Part shown: positions 36,001 to 38,489 of the stretch, one piece after another | How positions within the stretch are numbered: the first letter of the stretch is position 1 | Layout of the letters: each line of letters opens with the position of its first letter | DNA from: Apostichopus californicus | Taxonomy: Eukaryota > Echinodermata > Holothuroidea > Aspidochirotida > Stichopodidae | Direction of reading: 5' to 3' | Assembly: GCA_020650975.1 (NCBI GenBank) | Contig: JAIPMN010005059.1 | Span: 1-38,489, forward strand | Length of the DNA: 38,489 nt | Translations under genes and position numbers: made by a program | The notes under the pieces: generated by a model | Told to the model about the DNA's origin: nothing | The model's database searches: none | Seen by the model: only the letters and a program-made list of their open reading frames with translations

Positions 36001-37503
36001 TGATGTGCACTGTGAAGGTTTAGCCAGTGGCAGTGCTAATAGTAGCACAAAACTTTACAAGGGTAGGTAGCTCAAAAAGCCTCAGACATTTTAAGAAAGA
36101 TCTTGCTAAAAATGTTCAACTATTCTTTCAATTAATTCTACTTCAATTCAGATGCCAGAATACTTGTATGCAACTCCATGAGGACTCCTCCCGTAATCTC
36201 CGAGAAGAGATGGTTGCTCAGTGGCAGGCTGAGAAGGAAACCTTGGAAGAGAATCACAAGAAGCTATTAGCACAACTCAAGTAAGGATTTCCTATAGCTT
36301 TTATATGTAGAATCATGGCATGTATGGGAATAGGAGACATTGGAAGGAAACCCCATCCCGGGAAGATATTTGGGGGGGGGGGGGGGGGAGGGGAGGGAAG
36401 GAAGCTGCTGCAGTGTGCTTATTGAATCACTAACATTCAGATAGAATGGATATTTGGGGGGCGGGGGGTGAGGGGGAGGGAGGGAGGGAAGCTTCCAGTG
36501 TGTTTATTGAATCACTAACATTCAGATAGAATCACCTCAACATTACCTTGTATTGGATGCAATCGTTTATTCCAACGGAATTTTATTTTGTTGCCTTCTG
36601 TCAGGAAAGACAACGAGAAGACGATGGAAGAGCTGGACAAAGTGAAGCAGCTCTACCTCCGGGTTTGCGAGGAGAAGAACGGAATCGAAGACCAACTGAA
36701 AGAAAAGATCAGGGGTGACTTCAACAAGAAGTTATTAGAGGTTAGAAGAGTTCAAAGAAAAAAATATGTTTAAACATTTTTATCATAAATTAATGTTTTC
36801 CTTATTTAATGTGTCGCCTTGCAAACAATTGGATTTTATAAATCAGGTGTCAGATTCAGAAAGCATTATTAGCAATCCATAAATGTAAATCATGAGCAGG
36901 GTGTTGTTTATTACTGCCCTCAGTCTTGTACGCTTGCCTTCAACTTTGGTCAGAATAAAGTTTTCAGTAGGAGTTGATGCACAGAATTTTCACTTAGAGC
37001 TACAGAGAGTAGGGCTATATTGAATGAGATATGTTATATAAATTGTGTGACTTCTATCGCTCTGCTCAATACCCAAGTTTTTAATATATTATTACAGCCA
37101 GTTCCTTGTGGGTTGGGAAAATCCTCATATAGAGTTTTGGTCACCAGACTGAAACCTAGCACTGGTGGGTAAAAGGAGAATGCAGTAGTTCTTGTTGTTG
37201 ATGTTGTTGTTTATAATACAAAGAAATATTATTAACAAGAAAAGAAAATTTCGACTTTGAATATTGTGGAAAACCTTAAGAAACTCAGTGACAGCTTAAC
37301 CCCGGAAAGAAAGGTTAGGACTATTTTCAGCAGTAACTTTCATTTTTTTTTGAAACGTCTCTCAGTTGAAAGAGAAGTGTGATGCCGATAAGGAAACAGC
37401 TCTGAATGATCAGAGACTGTCCTTGGAGAATATTCACAAAGGGAAACTGATGGCTATGAAATCTGAGAAGGACACAGAGTATCAGGATAGGCTAAATGAC
37501 CAG
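14956..37503 (+). CDS. CEP152: CEP152/Asterless homologue, centriole duplication scaffold (multi-exon, 3' end beyond window)
   Basis: Fifteen GT-AG exons join in frame to 891 codons: 14956-15051, 26140-26270, 26910-27051, 28389-29019, 29430-29585, 30436-30575, 31003-31203, 32513-32660, 33181-33272, 33732-33883, 34598-34781, 35343-35539, 36152-36280, 36605-36740 and 37366-37503. Landmarks recalled from vertebrate CEP152 occur in the same order: an N-terminal LRELLTNALPDDLL with an acidic run (human has a similar LQQLLTDLPHDML), ILNHQLALAQ, LARAREHQDTV, LTAQLEESQRRC, AIESAVRLG and YLRVCEEKNG. In the family, CEP152 is a pericentriolar coiled-coil protein that recruits PLK4 through its acidic N-terminus and supports procentriole assembly with CEP63, CEP192 and CPAP. 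Human CEP152 is about 1700 residues, so roughly half is here; the C-terminal CEP63-binding part is missing. The first in-frame Met after an in-frame TGA at 14899 was taken as the start. Identification is by remembered family sequence, not a search. Confidence 0.93.
16152..16420 (+). repeat. Three-copy tandem repeat, unit about 85-95 bp
   Basis: Each copy begins near (a/t)gt(c/t)(c/t)atgt(a/t)ttct and contains gtaatgttta(c)(a/g)ttgca, then caggtaggt(g/a)tg(a/c)a, c(c)gaacaggta and tctgc(t/a). Starts near 16152, 16246 and 16334. Each copy holds caggta-like donor words, so weak cryptic splice sites are repeated too. Confidence 0.75.
18422..18774 (+). repeat. 19-bp minisatellite, about 18 copies
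   Basis: Consensus GCACTRCTTCCCAGTGTGA. The unit has an internal dyad, CACTG...CAGTG, so each could form a small hairpin. Purer in the middle (about 18590-18700), decayed at both ends. The frame through it encodes a 19-residue repeat, as expected of a non-multiple-of-3 unit, and is not a gene. Confidence 0.92.
19396..19830 (-). mobile_element. LINE 3' end with (AAAT)n tail
   Basis: On the minus strand, ITFSYVAAKEWNELSKECKN ends a few codons later at a TAA near 19692. The FSYxAAKxWNxL pattern is the usual end of LINE polyproteins. After it comes an AT-rich 3' UTR of about 250 bp and then a run of AAAT units (19396-19443), the tail of many non-LTR retrotransposons. 5'-truncated and inactive. 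The cggttagcgtcaagcta word just before the tail recurs in related invertebrate repeats. Distinct from the 3104-3560 fragment. Confidence 0.68.
22009..22028 (+). CDS. Candidate 20-nt microexon of CEP152 (possible cassette partner)
   Basis: A pyrimidine-rich acceptor ending tatttcag (22001-22008) precedes 20 nt and a strong donor AAG|gtaagt. Entered in phase 0 it reads VLQALS plus AG, which pairs with the leading T of the exon at 24697 to give Ser. An inner acceptor (ttgcag, 22012-22017) would give 11 nt with the same phase. Exon 1 leaves in phase 0 and the 24697 exon needs a two-base carry-over, so this is a candidate phase adaptor. Short exons arise easily by chance; there is no transcript evidence. 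Confidence 0.28.
22736..22995 (-). mobile_element. tRNA-derived SINE-like element with ATT tail
   Basis: On the minus strand the head reads CAATCGGGAGGTTAAGGATT, then CAATTCCCGGCCGGGTCA, that is the second half of a tRNA with a box B-like GGATTCAATTCC. A body of about 190 bp follows and ends in repeated ATT (22736-22753). Head, body and simple tail in that order are the marks of a SINE. The first half of the tRNA-like head is missing or too diverged. No flanking duplication seen. Confidence 0.65.
24697..24817 (+). CDS. Candidate CEP152 alternative N-terminal exon, 121 nt
   Basis: Bounded by acceptor ctgacag and a near-consensus donor CAG|gtaagt. Only one frame is open; it encodes about 40 residues with an acidic, Ser/Leu-rich start (GDALSGADALESLGSLLDLG) and ends DIESLLQQ. 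It exits in phase 0, so it would run straight into LRELLTN of the next exon. It needs two bases from the exon before, which exon 1 cannot supply, so it is either part of a cassette with another short exon or spurious. Human CEP152 as I recall it has no equivalent insert. Coding bias and splice sites look real; its use is uncertain. Confidence 0.5.
24818..26139 (+). other. Intron before CEP152 acidic exon
   Basis: The first 850 bp show nothing identifiable, the last 460 bp are the minisatellite at 25677-26112. Confidence 0.6.
25677..26112 (+). repeat. Minisatellite of ten copies, 39-51 bp unit, abutting a CEP152 exon
   Basis: Core TTCAAGACCTTTGACTGTCT then CATTCAGTATGTACTATATC; ten copies of gacctttgactgtctc, near 25692, 25737, 25782, 25831, 25870, 25915, 25966, 26008, 26049 and 26088. 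Unit lengths vary through an extra ACATGT and a shorter GTATAATGT form; copies 3-4 and 6-7 repeat the same order, so a higher-order unit was duplicated. It is open as one 151-residue frame because the units are near 15-codon multiples, but this is not a gene. Confidence 0.93.
26140..26270 (+). CDS. CEP152: CEP152 coding exon 2: LxxLLT motif and acidic PLK4-binding stretch (residues 33-76)
   Basis: Acceptor aatcatcag, donor AAGAG|gtaaga, in phase 0 and out phase 2. It encodes LRELLTNALPDDLL followed by EDDEDDYE and a Ser/Asp-rich run SGSSSDASSLSSQ, then more acidic residues. In vertebrates the equivalent N-terminal acidic region docks on the basic surface of the PLK4 polo-box cassette; here the dense Asp/Glu run supports the same role, by inference. 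Its upstream intron ends in a minisatellite whose last unit stops about 28 bp before the exon. Confidence 0.92.
26910..27051 (+). CDS. CEP152: CEP152 coding exon 3, Ser/Pro/basic linker (residues 76-123)
   Basis: Acceptor gatacacag, donor CACAAG|gtaaat; entry in phase 2 and exit in phase 0 both fit the neighbouring exons. The product is rich in Lys, Ser, Thr and Pro (TPHSRSPPPLETPAN) with no predicted helix, a disordered linker after the acidic end. No domain is recognised, but the frame is consistent and placement between two secure exons supports it. Confidence 0.88.
27341..27417 (+). repeat. Two-copy tandem repeat, 39-bp unit
   Basis: ttctgctacaatcccatagc followed by actagactagagac occurs twice back to back, almost unchanged. 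In the intron between exons 3 and 4. Confidence 0.9.
27511..27760 (+). repeat. Two-copy tandem repeat, 126-bp unit
   Basis: Both copies carry gaaaatatcaaacatattac, aaacattctgtgttagact and cagcctactataaattgtaa in the same order; about 90% identical by eye. Recent segmental tandem duplication within the intron. Confidence 0.92.
27925..27998 (-). repeat. ATT-tailed element with TAGCGC...GCGCTTTACA motif, minus orientation
   Basis: Minus strand reads an ATT run, then ccttatatagcgc, about 35 bases and atgcgctttacatgatg. Same arrangement as 13801-13870. The pair are probably diverged members of one family. Confidence 0.5.
28389..29019 (+). CDS. CEP152: CEP152 coding exon 4, large disordered linker (residues 124-334)
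   Basis: At 631 nt this is by far the longest exon. Acceptor ttttgtctcccag, donor GCAG|gtaaag, phase 0 in and 1 out. The product is hydrophilic and rich in Gln, Asn, Pro, Gly and Tyr, for example YQPHVYYPNQGPYYENMPRQ, and ends RTASVDLLMAQEYENLQGHY, where helix begins. Vertebrate CEP152 has a comparable Tyr/Pro/Gln/Asn-rich low-complexity segment between the PLK4-binding end and the first coiled coil. The frame stays open about 110 nt into the following intron, so a retained-intron form ending near 29127 is possible but not favoured. Confidence 0.9.
29152..29377 (+). repeat. Minisatellite, unit about 29 bp, about seven copies
   Basis: Unit is roughly TCCAGTATTAAAGTGAGAAT plus GCTAGTTAG. Copies differ by t/a swaps (attaaagtgag, aataaagtaag). 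It lies in the intron, ending about 50 bp upstream of exon 5. Confidence 0.9.
29430..29585 (+). CDS. CEP152: CEP152 coding exon 5, start of first coiled coil (residues 334-386)
   Basis: Acceptor cgttataccag, donor CACAAG|gtgaat, phase 1 both sides. It encodes MQILYQARGRELEQLTGQLR and ends ILNHQLALAQ. The family has a matching stretch (MQ-x-L-x-Q-x-L-x-x-A-x-x-R-x-L-E-x-L, then LNHQL). Heptad-spaced Leu/Ile mark a coiled coil. Confidence 0.93.
30436..30575 (+). CDS. CEP152: CEP152 coding exon 6, coiled coil (residues 386-432)
   Basis: Acceptor gaaatttaag, donor GATGAG|gtcagt, phase 1 in and 0 out. It begins GEKNGLSTSYEQTKHLL and continues with a helical segment, TAQIQALTAARDE, lining up with the DEKDGL...QIQAL stretch I recall from human CEP152. 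The acceptor has a weak pyrimidine tract, but both phase and homology agree. Confidence 0.9.
31003..31203 (+). CDS. CEP152: CEP152 coding exon 7, coiled coil (residues 433-499)
   Basis: Acceptor tttgactgtcacag, donor GAGAAG|gtaaag; 201 nt, phase 0 on both sides, 67 codons. It encodes IMKKLQTTETTVETMTKEL, then LARAREHQDTVLAEMQRKHE and LQGRLQRVISDLEEK. This is one of the strongest matches in the window to vertebrate CEP152 (MIKKSRTTEMALE, then LQRAREQHESIV in human, from memory). Confidence 0.95.
31906..32475 (+). repeat. Compound tandem repeat of about 570 bp
   Basis: Alternating words: accttaaatagctaaagtat and tacaatggcagcatcgttga then tggcaacca. Units of about 49 and 25 bp combine into a higher-order unit of about 74 bp. 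It ends about 35 bp before exon 8 of CEP152. Confidence 0.9.
32513..32660 (+). CDS. CEP152: CEP152 coding exon 8, coiled coil (residues 500-549)
   Basis: Acceptor tttcctttcctcag, donor GACAAG|gtgaga, phase 0 in and 1 out. It encodes Gln/Glu-rich helix ending VNRLTAQLEESQRRCGDLLG, aligning with the conserved NKLTRSLEESQKQCAHLL of human CEP152. The intron upstream ends in a 570-bp compound tandem repeat. Confidence 0.95.
33181..33272 (+). CDS. CEP152: CEP152 coding exon 9, coiled coil (residues 549-579)
   Basis: Acceptor ctttttccccgacag, donor ATGCAG|gtttgt, phase 1 in and 0 out. Reads SYQEANSLHQQLQVAQNAK then QMSENLCKSMQ, comparable to the [22 protein letters not shown] region of human CEP152. 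A 16-base poly-G run lies about 140 bp upstream in the intron. Confidence 0.93.
33732..33883 (+). CDS. CEP152: CEP152 coding exon 10, end of first coiled coil (residues 580-630)
   Basis: Acceptor cttatgtgaatag, donor CTGGAGG|gtgagt, phase 0 in and 2 out. Starts EEVTDLKQQLLAIESAVRLG, close to the human [20 protein letters not shown]. The second half is Ser/Pro/Gly-rich (ALSPHSSPEGQGDN) and ends WSTPKPG, a break in the helix. Confidence 0.94.
34000..34200 (-). mobile_element. tRNA-derived SINE-like element
   Basis: On the minus strand, from 34200, GGGAGTGTTAGCTCAGTGGT starts a tRNA-like head: box A TAGCTCAGTGG is a full match, and GAGTTTGAGTC near 34139-34149 is a weakened box B. Acceptor ends pair (GGAGTG with CACTCC, 34134-34139). 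The anticodon arm is diverged. A body of about 130 bp follows on the minus strand; its end is not clear. Located in the intron between CEP152 exons 10 and 11. Confidence 0.55.
34598..34781 (+). CDS. CEP152: CEP152 coding exon 11, second coiled coil (residues 630-691)
   Basis: Acceptor ttgctgtttgcag, donor CATCAG|gtatgg, phase 2 in and 0 out. Encodes LKKELERSLLNNKRKRNQVA then LQDEVQALKRQINEWKERAE. Position and heptad pattern match the segment following DEFILKLKAEVQRLL in human CEP152. Strongly basic near KRKRNQ. Confidence 0.9.
35343..35539 (+). CDS. CEP152: CEP152 coding exon 12, coiled coil (residues 692-757)
   Basis: Acceptor attatttaacag, donor GAAAG|gtagag, phase 0 in and 2 out. It encodes SEVERLQEDIRTMDGEINKQ, LRAENSELKQRMTDMVMEND and EDKRKAVE; the family pattern here is LRN-x-N-x-x-L-x-x-QM-x-x-MV followed by DK-x-x-AV-x-R. 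The donor is unusual (gtagag) but the phase matches the next exon. Confidence 0.92.
35570..35835. repeat. C-rich degenerate tandem repeat, period near 40 bp
   Basis: Recurrent gtgtgttctccccc and catgatgattgt-like words with variable C-runs, for example gtgttctccccccctcccca type units at 35584, 35618, 35645, 35680 and onwards. The minus strand frame through it (Gly/His/Glu-rich) is an artefact. Confidence 0.6.
36152..36280 (+). CDS. CEP152: CEP152 coding exon 13, coiled coil (residues 757-800)
   Basis: Acceptor cttcaattcag, donor CTCAA|gtaagg, phase 2 on both sides. Encodes RCQNTCMQLHEDSSRNLREE then an EKETLEENHKKLLAQL helix. The RC start and the Gln/Leu-rich helix match the RCERTYQQHHEAM and FEAYERTHLQL stretches of human CEP152. 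Confidence 0.9.
36365..36532 (+). repeat. Two-copy tandem repeat, 84-bp unit, with poly-G
   Basis: gatatttgggggg, a G-rich run, ggaagct, then ttattgaatcactaacattc agatagaat occurs twice. The first copy has a 17-base poly-G (36372-36388), the second an interrupted run. In the intron before exon 14. Confidence 0.9.
36605..36740 (+). CDS. CEP152: CEP152 coding exon 14, conserved YLxVCxEK block (residues 800-845)
   Basis: Acceptor ttgccttctgtcag, donor TTAGAG|gttaga, phase 2 in and 0 out. Encodes MEELDKVKQLYLRVCEEKNG and ends RGDFNKKLLE. The YLRVCEEKN core is nearly identical to YLEVCREKDN in human CEP152, making this a key anchor. Confidence 0.94.
37366..37503 (+). CDS. CEP152: CEP152 coding exon 15, last exon seen (residues 846-891)
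   Basis: Acceptor cgtctctcag, donor GACCAG|gtgagg, phase 0 both sides, 138 nt. Encodes LKEKCDADKETALNDQRLSL and ends TEYQDRLNDQ; helical and charged, continuing the coiled coil. No later exon is visible before the window ends at 38489; the remaining 986 bp are intron filled with repeats. Confidence 0.88.
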
Positions 37504-37649
37504 GTGAGGAAGAGTGATGCATTATGGGAAATATAACTAGATTAAATGTATTTGTAATTTTGGTTAAGGATGACATATATTCATCTAAAGATGAGTTTTG
37601 TGACATTTTTGTTAAATTTATTTGCAGTCATTTTTGGTTCCTTGCTTTA

Positions 37650-38489
37650 GCAAAAGGAACCTATGTAGTCAGGTTGGCGTGTGTGTGTGTGTGTGTATGT
37701 GTGTGTGCGTGTATGTGTGTGTGTGTGTGCGTCTGTGACACTTGCTTGGGTACGCTCTATCTCAATAAGGGAATGTTGGATTGAGGCCAAACTTGGACTG
37801 TAGATCCGCCATATGGAGAAGGTGTGCCCTATTGTTTTTGGTGCCCACAAAGGTCACCAAAGGTCAGTTATGGTCCAATAACCCAAAATATTAAAACTGC
37901 AATAACTCCCAGTGCCAATGTGCGACAAGGTTGATATTTTGGGACAAGTTGTGAACTGGTTAGGGGAACATTTTGAAACTTAACATGCATGTGATCCAAG
38001 GTCACCCAAAGTCAATTAATGTTAAAAAACAAGTCTTTTTGCGATAACTTGAGAAAGAATTGTCCGTTAGGGTTGGGAGTTGCTTCAATGTAATCCAATT
38101 GTCAACCCGCATCTGGGTGACCCTTGACCTCAATTTGACCTCTGGTGACCTTTAAGTGTTTTGGGGATTTTTACAGTTTCGATGCTATTTTCAGATGTCA
38201 AAGGTACCTTCTGATCATAAATATCACAAGGTTGACCCCCGTGTGACCTTCGTGTGCGAAGTTATATGGGGTCAAAGTTTTCGATCGGAGTTAGCATGGC
38301 TGTACAGACTTGTCATGTTGATTTTTGGAATCAGGAGATCAGACTACATCTGAAACCAAGGTCAAAAGGTCAAAGGTCATATTAGAAAAAATGTGCTTAT
38401 TTTGGGAGAAAACGAGCAAGAAAGAAAATGTTTGGTTTTGATGCTAGATTTGGATATCAAAGGTACCTTCCGATCAAAAATGTCAATGG
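37650..38489. repeat. Dispersed-type repeat rich in AGGTCA/TGACCT half-sites; 259-bp unit at the end
   Basis: From the GT run onwards the sequence has the look of a dispersed invertebrate repeat, with gcgataactt and ggtcaccaaaggtca-type phrases. The block gatgct(a/-)ttt...caaaggtacctt(c)(t/c)gatca recurs at 38181 and 38440, a 259-bp offset, and continues beyond the window. Nuclear-receptor-like half-sites: DR4 at 37851-37866 and three direct half-sites at 38359-38379. No exon seen. Confidence 0.55.
37677..37735 (+). repeat. GT microsatellite
   Basis: About 27 GT dinucleotides with a few interruptions (atgtg, gcgt). It sits at the start of a longer repeat-derived stretch in the last intron. 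Confidence 0.95.

Noticed and set aside
37524-37784. Cys/Val-rich open frame
   Set aside because: Translation of the GT microsatellite and its flanks.

Overview
This is an AT-rich (my impression: mid-30s % GC) metazoan genomic window: GT-AG introns, tRNA-derived SINE-like repeats, decayed LINE fragments, a hAT-type element, many minisatellites and unusually long poly-G/poly-C tracts. The style fits a marine invertebrate, perhaps an echinoderm. That guess rests on repeat style only, and I cannot name a species.

One protein-coding gene is securely recognised: the 5' and central part of a CEP152/Asterless homologue (centriole-duplication scaffold, PLK4 receptor) on the + strand, from the start codon at 14956 to an exon ending at 37503. 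It runs off the right edge. Fifteen coding exons with consistent phases join into 891 codons in frame: an N-terminal segment with an acidic PLK4-binding-type stretch, a disordered Pro/Gly/Tyr-rich linker on one 631-nt exon, then long coiled coils. An extra open exon at 24697-24817 has strong splice sites but the wrong entry phase for exon 1. A possible 20-nt microexon at 22009-22028 would repair the phase exactly, so the two together would be an in-frame 141-nt cassette. The leader on the first coding exon carries two upstream ORFs, one overlapping the CEP152 start.

Layout. 1-14.8 kb: no confident gene; a hAT-like element (1.0-1.4 kb), a LINE 3' end on the minus strand (3.1-3.6 kb), a LINE reverse-transcriptase fragment split by a 346-bp hAT-type MITE with an 8-bp target duplication (10.2-11.0 kb), and two copies of a tRNA-Pro-related repeat (11.0-12.0 kb). 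14.8-24.7 kb: first coding exon and a 9.6-kb intron holding minisatellites, a second LINE 3' end and a SINE-like element. 24.7-37.5 kb: the other exons, with introns rich in tandem duplications. 37.5-38.5 kb: a GT microsatellite and a repeat full of AGGTCA-type half-sites, ending in a unit with a 259-bp period.

The window holds no bacterial-type systems, CRISPR array or rRNA. The points most worth following are the candidate cassette in the PLK4-binding end of CEP152, the overlapping uORF, the minisatellite made of splice-acceptor-like units just upstream of the acidic exon, and the precise hAT-in-LINE insertion.
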